Part shown: piece after piece, positions 46,509 to 58,819 of the stretch
Layout of the letters: each line of letters starts with the position of its first letter
Position numbering within the stretch: the first letter of the stretch is position 1
Assembly (NCBI GenBank): GCA_029449245.1
Contig: JANATF010000008.1
Location: forward strand, 806,001-870,000
From: Mortierella alpina
Lineage: Eukaryota; Mortierellomycota; Mortierellomycetes; Mortierellales; Mortierellaceae
Length of the DNA: 64,000 nt
Direction: 5' to 3'
Made by a program: the position numbers and the translations under genes
The notes under the pieces: generated by a model
What the model was told of the DNA's origin: nothing
The model's database searches: none
What the model saw: only the letters and a program-made list of their open reading frames with translations

Positions 46509-47700
46509 TCAAGCACCTTGAACCAAATCGTCGCTCACAAATCTATCCAGAATCGCCTGCTTCCTCCTCTTGACCAGATATTCCTCGACCTCCTTCTGCG
46601 AAGGCACGTACAGAGTACCCAGAGATTGCGTCCTTTCGCTTTGTCCGTCGACCTGCATGCCATCGTCTTCGCCATCCTGAGCATCCTCTAGCGCCTTTTG
46701 CATAACAATCTCTTCCTGTTCCTCTTCGAACTCTAGCAGGGTTCCATCTTCCTCATCTCTGTATCCATAATAGTCAGCATCGACATTGCGGTGCAGTTCG
46801 GCCCTCGTCTTCTCCTTCAGTGTCACGGCTGTATCAAAAAAGACAAATGATCTGTTAGAGATCCACTCCGCAAGCCGACCGCCAATTGCTTACTACTTTA
46901 ATAAGCATGCGCAAGACCGGAAACATTGTGCAGCAAACTTACGTGGAGGCTGAAAGAGTTCCTTGACTCCTGGAAGTTCCTTTGCTCGTCCGAAATACTT
47001 GTATCCACGCGCGCCTGGGACCTCCTTGCCCTGAGCGTCCATCGTCTTTGGGCCCGTTATCTAAACACAGATCAGAGAGTTGCACGATGGTGTGTTTAGC
47101 AATAATTCAAAATATTCAAAAAGCAAGCACAACCTCACTGAATCCAGGACTTCCAGGACTTAAGTGTTTGTTTTTTGCTTCATGTACCCTATAATCGACG
47201 CCTCCAAGATCCTTGATCTGCTGCTCCCAACGGTACTTTTCGCGCATCAGCTTGTTGATCTCGTCGTTCAAGTCCCTGATCTGGAAGTCGGACAGTCCAA
47301 CTAAACAAGTCGTATCATAAAAGAGTGAGTGTTGTGTGGAGAAAAACTACTATGAAAACGGACCCTAAACAAAAAATGTATGCTCGTTTGTTACCATCTT
47401 GAATCTTGGAGACCTTCTTTGAAATGTCACCGATACAGTTGCGGCGCCACTTCTCGGCCTCAGTGAGCGATGTCACTTCTGAAATGCGAAAAGGTCTCCG
47501 CTCTAGTGTCTTGGATCCTCCGAGCTCTGCATTCTTTGCCTCGCGAAAGCGATAAAGCATCGATCTATTTCAATGTCATTAGGATTTGATTTGAGTGCTC
47601 TGCAAAGAAGACGATTGGACTCCTGGCACAGTAGACCATATTAAGGAAGGACGATAGGGTGACTCGGGACGTACTGTGCTTTCTCTTCATTTCTGGCCAT
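46509..47700 (-). CDS. ISY1: Pre-mRNA-splicing factor ISY1
   Basis: Five exons (47700-47675, 47564-47395, 47300-47188, 47060-46943, 46828-46509) give 248 residues. The first coding exon is 26 nt (MARNEEKA). ISY1 hallmarks follow: [40 protein letters not shown] and [16 protein letters not shown], then [20 protein letters not shown] and [20 protein letters not shown]. Isy1 belongs to the NineTeen/Syf complex and sits at the spliceosome active site, acting in proofreading of the first step. The C-terminal 100 residues are acidic with a basic end ([17 protein letters not shown]). It is convergent with the m-AAA gene, whose stop is about 220 bp away. Confidence 0.95.
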
Positions 47701-47848
47701 GGTGCGGAGTGGTGCTGGGTGAAATGGGGCAGTGGGGTGACAGTGAACAAGAACATGCAACGAACATCCAGCAGAAGGCGACAATAATATGATTTTGAGC
47801 CATTCTCCACGCACGTACATGCTCTATACGTAAATCGTGCTTTTACTT

Positions 47849-50189
47849 CTATAGCTCATCGTGGCGGGTATTATCGTCCTTGGCCTCCTCGGGTTCAACA
47901 GCAGCGTCTCCCACGGGCTCGGACTTGGGCTCGGACTCGTTGCTACTACCATTACCGCTATCATTCGCGTCCAGCAAGACTGGGCACGCCGCTGGCGTCT
48001 GCATCTTGAACAGATACTCGCATTTTGCTGGTTCGGTCACGGAAATGATCTCGTTCTCGATGCCGCAAGTCATAACAAGCTTCACAGACCGGTCGGGGCC
48101 GTTCCAACACCTGGTTCCCCCTGTGTACATCTGCACGTTATGGTTCTCGCCCTCCCAGCTCGAGAATTTACTATTTTGGAGATTGAGGCAACAACTGCCT
48201 TGTTAGAAACGGCCCACAGGGAGACACGGGCGCATGCCAAAATGCCTCCTTTCCACAAAGCACTTACCCAAGGAACGTAGTACTGTGGGATCGTTGATTG
48301 GCATCTCCAAAGAGACAGATCGAATAGGTGTACCTGAAAGAAAGGAGTATGTTAGAGACTGCATCCTATACAAATCGATCCGACACGTATTGAGGTTCTC
48401 ACATACTCAATGTCTTTGAACTCAAAGCACTGGTCAAGCAATTGAGCGAAGGTCTCGTCGTCTCCAAGGTCAATGTCCAGCTTGCGCTCAATCTCCCGAA
48501 TCGTGTCCTGAGCCTGTCTCTCTTCTTCTGAGGCTTTGTCGTACTCGGCTTGCGCCAAATCCGTCGCTGTGAAAGACAAAGTTTGAACCATATGAGATCG
48601 ATCGGTCAAAATGAGAATAGAAATGAGAAAAAAACTCGCGACGAAGTGTGTTGTCCATTTTCCACTGACCTTCTCGGAACTTCTCAGATTCAGGGCTGGC
48701 ATCCGATTCCTCTGCAGGAATGTCAAGAGGCAACTCGTCCTTGAACTCTTGTCGGTCTTCGTTCCACAAAAGATCAAACTCCTCTGCGATCTTAACAGCA
48801 GCCAAGACGGCCTCATCATTGTACTCGGTATTGTACTCGTGCTTCAGTCCCATCAACAGGTCACGGAGTGTCACAATTTCGCGCTGTATCGCGAACGTCT
48901 CATCGACTAGACGCGTCAATTGCTGATCTGCACACTCACCCGTGGTGCAAGAATCACTAGGGTTGCTGTTGTCACTGCTGTTGTTGTCGCTTCCTTCCGT
49001 TGACTCTTCAGCAGCACCTTCGTCCAATCCAGCGACATACTCATCGAATCCAGAGACTGTGTTCTTGACCGCGAGGTCGTGGTAATTTTTGTTGTGTTTC
49101 TCCTTGAGGTCCTGCAACGTCTTGCGCAGTAGATCCCTCGAGTCCCGCGAGTGTTTTAGGCGTCTATTCTGCTCTTCGATCAAAGGCTTCAACTGCAACC
49201 GGCGAGCGTCCTCGCGCTTGTTCTTGGAACCTTCCAAGAACTTCTCCTGCACCTCAGTCGCCTCGTCCAATTTCTCTATGTAACATACAATGTCGATAGA
49301 AAATCAGTTGATCATTTAGCGCCAAAAAAGCCTCTTTGGATCTGGATGTTCATGTCGATGCGATACAAGACAGAAGACATCAATGACGCGCACCTTTTGC
49401 TTCCGAGGCCGTCTTTTGAATCTGATCAATCTTTCCCTGCAGAGTTTCGAGCTCCTGCTGCAGCTTCAGTTTGGCAGTCTTGCCATGTTGAATATACTCT
49501 TTCCGCAACAGACTTCCTTGTTCCTGAATCGCCTGCACCCGTTCCCGCTCCTTCTTGGCCTCCCTCCCGACCTCCTCGCAGACGTTGGGGCAATGCACCT
49601 GGCCATCGTACTCGTCCGTGCCGTCACAGCACTCAGGCTCGCAAACTCCGTCATTGACCCTGGAAGCCTTGATAGACGATGGGAGATGACCCACATTCGC
49701 GCAGTGAAAGTATCCTGTTCCACAAGCCGAAGTGCCTGAACAAAAGTCGTAAAGAAGTAGGAAACTATCAGCACTATTTCCTATTAGCTAGTCCGAGAAA
49801 GGCCGGAGGATTTGCTGAGGACCCCCACGTCTCTTCAAAGTTGCATACCTGGCTCATCCGACCCGTCAGCACAATCACAGTAATCGTCGTTGACGGCAGA
49901 GTATGGGATTGTCTTTGATCCATCCAAGCAACTCCACGTTTGCGAGCTGCTGGGCGTGTACAGCTTGGCGTCTATGTTAGAGATAGAGGAAATCAAGAAG
50001 TTGCGCCAGCTCCGTTAGACCCGACCACCGGAAGAGTATTCTTTGGACCTCCTTTATTCTTTTCTTATAACGCGACTCCTTACCCGATGGTGATACTCCT
50101 CGGGGGGTGCTGCTGCCGCTGACGAGCGTTATGGCCACACCAATTGCCAATGATGCGAGGAGCGGGATGTAGGTATGGCGAGACTTCAT
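47849..50189 (-). CDS. GTB1: Glucosidase II beta subunit, ER lumen
   Basis: Seven exons (50189-50084, 49971-49849, 49735-49394, 49275-48670, 48566-48407, 48333-48268, 48170-47849) give 574 residues. It has a signal peptide ([18 protein letters not shown]), two Cys-rich LDL-receptor-A-like repeats ([40 protein letters not shown]), a long coiled coil interrupted by an acidic Ser/Asn loop, and the mannose-6-phosphate-receptor-homology domain ([51 protein letters not shown]). It ends HDEL, the ER retrieval signal. With the catalytic alpha subunit it trims glucose from N-glycans and takes part in calnexin-cycle quality control; the MRH domain binds mannose. At the exon 5 donor the GTATGT at 48406, not the GTGAGA four bases on, keeps the frame. 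Confidence 0.96.
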
Positions 50190-50439
50190 CGTGCTGCGAT
50201 TTTCGTAAAGATAGGGCAGCAGGTGGGATGTCAGAATGGCTCGCAGAGGTATTGTGAATGCGCGAATCAGGTGCACTGGACGAGATGGATTCAAGAGATG
50301 GGTTGACTGGTGAATGAAAGGAGACAGGGGAGAGCAGACGTTGGGCGCAACAGATGATGGATGCAATTGTGACGTGCAGGAGCTATGGCTTCTGCACAGC
50401 TCAGGCACAGGTAGTCTGATATATTAGCTCCTCAGGACA

Positions 50440-53185
50440 TCATAGGTTGACCTTGGCAGAGTATTCACGAATCTTGGAATAAATCTGCTCCTCCAGGCCA
50501 TCGCCATCGCGTCCCGCTACAATCGCCAACAGGTCCTTCGTCACCTGGTAGTTGCCTAGGATGTCGACATGATCCGCCGTCCTCTTGCCTCCACGAATAT
50601 CCACCGGCGAGGGACTGCTCTGGTGCGTAACCTCGCGGGTGATGACTTGGAGCCCAGCCGGATTGTACAGCTTCTTGTTCCATCCTTCCACACACATGTA
50701 TCCTGTCGAGAGCAAAGGAACCGTTCCATCTCTAAAGCACAGATCGACAGCAGGATCGTTAGAAATGAGCATACAGATCATAGAAGATACATCGCGATAT
50801 CGATCAAACTTTACCCGTCGCCTTGATGGATACCGTAGCTGATACCAAGCTTCTCGTCATGGACAGACGTATCGATGTAGATCTTTGGAACCTGGCTAGT
50901 TTCATCCGAGACATTTCCTGGTCGCTGGTCAAAGATCTGTGGTGTGAGGTCGCTCATACGGTTGTATGTATAGCTTCTCTCAGTCGACTTGCCAACGCCG
51001 TACAGGCAGTAGATCTTCATCTTTGGCGCCTTGGGAAGCGTGGCTTCTAGGGGGTTGGACCAGCTGGTTGCCAGGCGGTCAGACTTGTCCATCTCCGATT
51101 GGGTGACCGAAGCGCCGACAGTGTAGTTATCAGCCAGCATTGCGTTATAGTCGTCACCAGCCGTTTTAAAAAGCAACCTCATGCTATCTTCCATGGTGTG
51201 GTGCTCCATGTCTGAGCCTTCTGCAAATGCTAGCATCGCTCCAAATGACGGCGACTCCTTGTCGCCCCACTTGCCCTTCGTCGTCGCATTGGGTTCCTCC
51301 TCATTCTTTGAAATCTTCTCCTGGACCAAAGTTTCTTCCTCGTCGTGGGTTCCATCATCCGGTGCGCCATGAATCGTTCCCCAAATACGGTTTCCTCCCT
51401 TGGGAATCATGCTTGTCAATCCTCCCCAGCTCCTGAACAAGTCCGCGCGCTCCCGCCTCGAAAAGAACTTTTCCAGAACGTATGCGCTGACGACTCCTAA
51501 TTGTGCAGTATCTCGAACTTCTCCTGAAAGTACCGCGGCCAATGTCTTGGGTACTCCCAGCATAGGACCCGCAATGTTGACAAACGTATGAACGTGGTCG
51601 TTCACCCAGTTGGGTCCGCCTTTACCGCCGTCCTCAGACTCAACCCATTTGAAAAAGTAAAACAGGACTGTGGAGCCCATGGAGTGTGCCACCAGGACAT
51701 TTTTCTCGCCTGTGACTTTGAGGGAGAGCTCCAAACTCGACTTTAGTCGGGAAAAGTAGTTGTCTCTGTTCTCCAGATTGGCAAAAGATAACCTCCAGTC
51801 ATAAGATGCGAGATGCATATTGTTGTTGTCATATCCAATGGCTGCCAAGTTCTACAAGTGGCCACAAACGATATCAGCATAGGAAGCAACGCGATGCATA
51901 ACAAAGCATGGTCTCACAAGTGCTGCTGAGATGTACCTTGATGATGGGCGCCCATACCCAATACCTACAATGACCGCAAGAAGCATCAAGGTACGCGTGA
52001 TTAATATGCAGTCCAAGTAGCATTGTGTCGTCTCCATTTTTTCCATGGCGTCTTTGCACGTGAAATGCGCGCAAAGCAAACGACATAATGTGCCCACTCA
52101 CCCCTGAACAAAGTAGTCGGCAGCTTCCAATCCCTGAGCGGCGCGCAATCGAACCCCCTCTGGGTCAAGTCCCGTCTTTGGATCGAGCCGCATATTAGTG
52201 ATCCAGCAGTCTTTGTCCAGTAACACGGCTTTGAACATGGCTAGGTTGAAGGACAAAGAACGAGAGAGAGATTAGGATAAAATCGATAGCAGGATGATGC
52301 TTGGGCTACTCAACGTAAAAAGACTGTCGTGAGAAGGGATGCATTACTTGTGGTTCCCCACATGCGCTTCCGAAAGTACTTCTGGGAGCAGTTATGTGTT
52401 GTTGACCAAGACTCAAGACCAGTCGATACAATTCCAGGAATCATGGTAACCTAAAGAACGCATGAAATACCAACAATGAGTGATCGCTGTTAACGTTGCC
52501 CAGCCAGCCCACTGTGACACCCTGTGTTAGAGGCTCTTGCACTTACAGGGTGCTTGGGTCTATATCCTTGCTCCGATCGCAGTGCCTCTCCTGGATAGAA
52601 CTCTTCCTCGGTCAGGATCTCTGGCTTGAACATGGCTGAAACGTTCCCAATGAACTCGTCCGGGATCATGCCGGAAGGGACCATGGAGGCCAGGTCAAAG
52701 TCCTGAAAGTAGTGAGAGAAGGCTTCGATGTAGGCTGCGTCCTTGGACTGGCGCATCAGGACTGTGGCCAGACCCATGCCGATGATGATACCAAGCAAGA
52801 GGATAACGCGACGGCGGGTGGCGGGGGCGACGTGTTTTTTCCGGCTCTTGGCCTCAGCGTCGCTCACGAACAGCGCCTGATGCAGATAGTCGCCGACGGA
52901 GGGGTTCCGACTAAGAGACGGGTGCCTGACCTCGATTTTGGTATCTTTGGGTAACGAGTTGGACAGCTTAGCGATGGCAGCCTTGATCTCTTCCTTGGTG
53001 CTGCATTGGGATTCTGGCTCAACATGGCTCATGGGGCCATTTCCGTTGGTAGGTGTGTCCAGAGAGTCATGTGTGCCCTGTGCGTTCTGTGCGTCGTTGA
53101 TGGTATGGGTGCTGGAGGTATGGTTGGCACTGGCGTTGCTGCTGGTCCTGTTTCTGCTGACCTGCTTCCTCTTTCTCGGCGCCAT
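50440..53185 (-). CDS. LRO1: Phospholipid:diacylglycerol acyltransferase
   Basis: Six exons (53185-52547, 52450-52348, 52240-52102, 51964-51937, 51851-50815, 50731-50440) give 745 residues. A cytosolic Ser/Asn-rich N-terminus precedes one membrane helix (about 127-144, ILLLGIIIGMGLATVL) and a lumenal LCAT-like lipase domain. Visible are PGIVSTGLESW, the lid/WG region, LDPKTGLDPEGVRLRAAQG, YDWRLSF, the nucleophile Ser360 in LVAHSMGS, DGTVPLLSTGYM with the catalytic acid region, and DHVDILGN with the catalytic His. Reaction: transfer of a fatty acyl group from phospholipid to diacylglycerol, making triacylglycerol and lysophospholipid in the ER. Exon 4 is a 28-nt microexon coding GYWVWAPIIK, a conserved block. 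Oleaginous fungi such as Mortierella depend on this enzyme class for oil storage, which is context, not proof. Confidence 0.95.
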
Positions 53186-54959
53186 TGAGGGGAGTCGAAT
53201 TGAATGTGCGCGGTGTTGAGTAGGAGGATCAGAAGAAATGGATAAAAAAAAAATTGAATATCATATCGGCTCGTGAATATATCTCACTACCTCGCGATTG
53301 GTGTTGGCCCTCACCCATCTTGCCTCACAACTGACAACTGACTGTCTCCCCAGCTCTCTGTCTGTCGGATTGACTGACAGAACAAGTGGGTGTGTGTGTG
53401 TTCTGGATGGACATGCACAGACTTTAAAAACACATATGGTGCGTCAGGGGTGGCCCTGCGCTGTTCCTTTTTTTTTGATTACCGAAGCATGGGATCGGAG
53501 GATGGAATCAGAAATAGCCGGCGCGACAACAAACAAACACACATCCCCAGCAAGCAGCCATTCAAGGCAGCCAGAACCAGAAAAACACAGTGTCATAGAC
53601 TGCACAGGCAATGTACACACGCGCGTAGACCAGTTACCGCTGCTAAATTCTCGGCTCATTGAAACAGACCAAACAACAACAAAGCAAGACAGTTCTCGCG
53701 GAAATGCAACGTGCTCGAGAAGACATGCGTGTTCCAGTGTCTGATGCGTCGACACTCTCAACAAAGGCCCTCGAGAATCGAGTCGAGGCCTTCCTTGACA
53801 GTAGTATCTCAAGGGACTGAGGGATGTAGCGAACTGTAGTCTAAGCATCTTTGCAGCGCACCTCGCCTTGAAGGACAAGGTTAAGATTGAAACTGTGGCG
53901 CAATATGCACAGCTAGTCTGCGATGTGTCCTCAGAGCACTGGAATGAGGAGTGGACCTTTGTGGGTGGCCACGTTGCTTTGGCTGGGTAGTCTAAAGAGT
54001 ACTTGTATTTGCACACGACACAGGAGAGAATTGAGAACCCAAAGGACGGGAGAACAGAGCGAGAAAACAACATATGTTGTAATATTTCCCCGCCGTTACC
54101 TTGCAGGGGCAAGTGCTCTCATCACCGCGATTGACTACTGGTCATAGGACCCGAGGCTCTGACTTCATAGACTACATGTGGCCTATATGCGATCCGAGCA
54201 GTGGCGCCATACTTCGGTACAGCTAAACAGTACTTGTAGTCTATTATGGCGGCCAGCCAATTGAACCATAACTCTGTCCACGTCATGTCCGCTTCAGCTC
54301 ATCCACGTTTTTCATGGTTCTCTAGACACGGCGTGTGCAGTCGCGGGCCGGGGTGTCTGCCCGCAATAGTCTCGTCAGTGCAAGTCTGCAACGTTCTCAG
54401 TGAGGCGAGAGGATGCATGGTCGGCAGCCAAGAAGAATGTCGAAGGGAAGAAGGGAAGAAGGGAAGAAGGGAAGAAGGGAAGGATGAGAAGGAAGTGAGC
54501 CTCGTTAGAATAGAAGTCATATATAGACATGTAAAAACCCGCCCATGGTTTCGTTGTGCTCCGACTGAAATGCCTGCACATCAAACAATAATGGCCCTCG
54601 TTTTTTTTTTCGTACAGTATTTGTTTTTCTCTTGATCCGCAAGTACTGTACACCCAATATCCCCCTGTCATTCTCAGTCCTCCTTCAACGTCGCTTCCTC
54701 GCTTGTCTTCCTTTTCTTCGTCTCGCTCCTCTCCTTTGCCATTCATCCGCTGCATTGCCTCCCTCTCCACTCTGTCTCTCTCGTTCTTCTCTTCATCCGT
54801 TGTCTGCATCACACAGAAACACGCATCCTCATTACTCTTTGTCATTGCATCTCGGCACCACCTGCACACACCTGCAGTCGTTCGTCTCTCGTCTCGACGC
54901 TTCTCCTTGTCCTTTGGATCCAAACCACACACAACACACACACAGCTGGACGTTACGCC
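53186..54959. promoter_or_regulatory. Divergent intergenic region between LRO1 and the NmrA-like gene
   Basis: 1.8 kb between two genes read outward. No gene is convincing on either strand; open frames are short and biased. It holds both promoters, a C/T-rich leader with TCTC and CACA runs just before 54960, and the purine microsatellite at 54442-54483. Confidence 0.5.
54442..54483. repeat. Purine microsatellite, 8-bp unit
   Basis: About five tandem copies of GAAGGGAA/AAGAAGGG in an otherwise unremarkable promoter region. A pure polypurine run of this length can form triplex DNA; whether it does is unknown. Confidence 0.9.
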
Positions 54960-57361
54960 ATGGTGAACAGTCGCCCCTCCACCCCTTCCCATCGCACCCA
55001 GCGGGCCCTGAGCCTGGCTGCAGACACCAGGAAGCCACGAGACATCCTCGCCATCTCACCCGACTATCCCTACGTCAACACCTTCGCCTCCACCACCTGT
55101 CCCTCGGTGCCCGCAATGCCCACCGTCCCCACCGTACCCGTCTTCTATGTCGCCCAACCCCCCTCCCCTCGACAAGAACTCCTCTTCACAGATCTGGAGC
55201 ACTTTCAGCGCACCAAACCCTCAATGGCTGAGCACAAAAAGGAGGCCCAGATCGCACAACGACAACGGCGCGAGCAGATCGTGCTCATGCTCCAGCAGCA
55301 GCAGATTGAGGCACAGGAAAAGGCTAAGATCGAGAAGCAAGAGCGCCAGCAGGCCAAGCAGGAACGAAAACAGAGGAGGAGCGAATACAAGCAGCTGTAT
55401 CGGGAACAATACGAGGGTACCAGCCCCCCAAAGGACATCCACAAGCAACATTCCCTCCCCATCAATACATATACCCATGAACCCAGCAGCCCACACTTCC
55501 ATCCCAGCCATCACTATCATTTGGACTCTCAGCAGCACGAAGGCAACTGCTCCTCGTCCTCCTCCACGAACTCAAGGTCCTCGCGGTCGGCGCCCGACCG
55601 GGTGCGCTCCCTGAGTCTCAAGAGCAACGCGAAGTCAATGTCTGACCTAAGACCCTCGCACTCGAATGAGTACTACTACAATGGCTACGAAAGTGACGAG
55701 AATACGCTCACGCGCTCGCACGACTGGGACTCGCTGATGGACACGCTGCATTCGCCCACACTCTCGTCTCCTTCAGATTCCCTGCAATGGGAGGAACCCG
55801 AGCAGGATCTCATGGACTCGATGAACGGTCTGACGCTGTCAAACGACAACGGCAACGGCAAATACTTGTTGGGTAAGAAGGTTTACTCCAGGCAATCAAT
55901 ACAGAGACAACATATGCACTTCCCACTTTGAGTCCACCGAACTCCACTCCTTCTGCCACAATGCTCCCCAGTTCGCGCGGATTGTTTCGTTTTTGTTGTG
56001 TATTGTGTCTCTTCGCCCCGTCTTCTTCCCTTGACACCCACTTTTGCACCTCTTTGTTGTTCCAAATTGCTCACTGCTCCGCACTTTTTTGCGCGTTGCC
56101 TTTACGTGTGGTGTGCGTGATTGTGTTACAAATACACGTTTTGGGTACACTGCGCCAATTGATGTACATTTGTCAGACCACGGGTCTAACCCGGCCCACG
56201 GCTAGCAGTTCTTTTGGGGATGTGGAATATTTGCTCGCTGCCTACGCCCAAACGGTCGTCTGCCATCCAGCGTACTGGGCCGTTAGTACCTTTTCGCCCT
56301 TGCATGCAATGCAGTCAATTCATTGTCACACCATCACCACCCCTGCTTGCTGTCGATCGTCCATACGTTTGTATGTACAGTAACGTTGTACTAATGCAAT
56401 TCGCGTCTATCTCTCTCAGTCTTGGGCGCTAATGGTCGGACAGGCATCGAGCTTGTTAAACAGGGCTTGGAAAGAAACTACCGAGTTACTGCCTTTGTCC
56501 GAGACGACAAGTTACTTCTCGAGGAAAGTTCATTGCGCAAGAACCACAACCTGCTCATTGTCAAGGGTTCGCCAACATCTCAAGCAGACCTCGATCGATG
56601 TGTCGAAGGTCAGGATGTCGTGGTAAACGTGATTGGGGTAAGTGTCGTTCTTTCGTTTTTGCGCGGTTTTTTTGCTCTCAATCATAGCTCCGCCTGCGAG
56701 GTCCATTTTTGCACGCAAAACGTTTAACCTTCCTCCCGGTTCCTGCTCTTGTAATTATACGTGGATGCTCACTCTTAGGCTCGACTCATGGCCAGCGATG
56801 CTACCATTGGATCACACTCGCAAGTTGTATTGAATAATGCACTAAAAAAGCATGGTAGGCAAAACTCTCTTGCAAGGTCCACTTTCTCCAAAAATGCCAG
56901 CATGGTCACCCATGAAGTATAGTTTGCTAATAATAGATACTCATTTGGTTCTTTTTCTTCTGCTCTTCCCAGGTGTGAGGAGGTTGATTGTTGTCACCTC
57001 CTACGGATGCCATGGCCTACGCAACTATCTTGCCATGACCCGAAAGCTCTTTTCTCGTGTGTTCATGACCGGAATTCTCAAGGACAAGGTTTTGCAAGAG
57101 GACATCATCCAGCGGGACGCAGAGTCCTTTGATTGGACCATAGTGCGGCCGGTTACGCTCAGGGACGGCGACCTGTCTGAACGCTACTGGGTATGCTGTG
57201 AAGAACTACCAAAGACCAAGGTCAAGATGCTGACGCGCAAGGATCTGGCGCACTACATCCTGACCATCATCAACCGACCACAGGAATACCAGAAGATCCG
57301 CAGCATAGCAGGAAAGAAGTCTAGTGCTGGCAAGGCTGGTGCGACCTGTAAAGCAACATGA
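54960..57361 (+). CDS. NmrA-like NAD(P)-binding protein with long disordered N-terminus
   Basis: Four exons (54960-55872, 56420-56637, 56779-56854, 56973-57361) give 531 residues. The first 304 residues are disordered: Pro/Ser/Thr-rich, then a charged Gln/Glu/Lys coiled coil (about 95-145, LMLQQQQIEAQEKAKIEKQE), then Ser-rich. The remaining residues form a Rossmann domain of the atypical SDR/NmrA type: YLLVLGANGRTGIELVKQGL (nucleotide-binding GxxGxxG), FVRDD after strand two, QDVVVNVIG, RRLIVVTSYGCHG and DWTIVRPVTLRDG. Related proteins are NAD(P)H reductases or redox sensors; the substrate is unknown. The joining intron is 547 nt, several times the local norm, but both splice sites are good (GTAAGAAG; CTCTCTCAG) and the join restores the first beta strand exactly. 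The alternative is two genes. Confidence 0.8.
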
Positions 57362-58326
57362 GTTGTCTCTCTCTTTTCATTCTTCATGCATCCCCGCACT
57401 TTACAAACAGATGTATTCACGTCTTCCTGTTTTGCATCGAACAACTATCATACTCTCTTGCCGCCACTTTTTTATCATCTTGTCATTAATAGCACTTCCC
57501 TGTAATAAATGTACCATGTCAATCCTACAGAGATCTATGCTGACGCGACGTGTGTCAAGTACAAGTTGAGGTTATCAGGTGTGGACACTCAATGGATGAT
57601 CAGAGAGAGCAAAGTCTCGGTCTGCTTGGGCTTGCAACCACAATAAAGAACCACCTTATACTGATATCGCAAGTTCCAATTAGACCGGGTCTGCCCTTGG
57701 ATCGCCAAGGAATTACACGATATCCCCTGAAAGCAAATAAAGGAATGTTTTCCACGGAGGCTCATTGACTATTTCTGATGCTGAATACACTTGTCGGCCT
57801 CGCGCTGTGCCGACGTCTAAGTTTGGCCGAGCATACGTACATACATGCAGATAGGTTGCACAGGGCACGCCTGATGGAAACGATTGCATAGGAATGTATT
57901 GCTGATCTAGGCTTCGTGTCTTCGTCGCAGGCATGGTCGGTAAGCAGAAACCGGCCGAGGATGATGCAGCCATATGTCGTAATACGATGGAAAAGCTCAC
58001 CAACTTGCTGTGCGTTTCTTGACAACTACGCATCTACAATTGCACATAAAACAAAGTCTTTTGTTCTTGTCTTCGACAACGACAACGCATTTTCTCACTC
58101 TCATCCTCATCCTTTGCCTTCGCTTTATATGAACTTCTCGTCCGTCTTGAGTCCAATTTAGTCACCTTTCAGTTCCACCTCTCTACATTCAACCATCAGT
58201 CGCGCGAAGCCTCACAGCTGGGTGGTTATTTTTTCACGCACCAACCTGCAGAGCTCACCATTGAAATCATATCCAAGTGGAACATTACCGAGCTCAAATA
58301 CCTGCTCTCTGCATAACTGCCGTAAC
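57362..58326. other. Intergenic region, 965 bp
   Basis: Contains the 3' flank of the NmrA-like gene and the promoter of the aminotransferase gene. I see a possible polyadenylation signal (AATAAA near 57502) and no supported gene or RNA. Confidence 0.45.
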
Positions 58327-58786
58327 ATGGACCCAAGCATCCAACTCGAAGATTGGGCTCGATTAAAGAATAAGCATCGACGGCTGCTAATCAGGCGAAT
58401 CCAAGGCGATATCATTGCCTCGCCATGGATAGCTAACCCTCCCTTTGGCAGGAAAAAATCCATTTACACCGATTTCTTCGCGTCCTCAAAACCCCTGAAA
58501 AAGTTCGAGTCCATCATGACCGAACAAGTCTTGCCTTTCTATGCCAACACTCACACGTCGACCACCTCAACATCCAAGGTCACCTCTCATAGCGTGAAGT
58601 TGGCACGGGAGACCATTGCTCGCTGTACCCGCACGAACACCGAGCCAGGCCACGAACACGAGGCAGCAGTTATATTTTGCGGGTAAAGATCCTCTCTCCT
58701 TCATCAGTGCTTCGCCCTCTAGCCCATTACGCTCTTCTTTTTCGCACACCCCTTCTTTGTTTAAGTGCTCTTGTGGTTCAGTTGTG

Positions 58787-58819
<33 letters not shown>

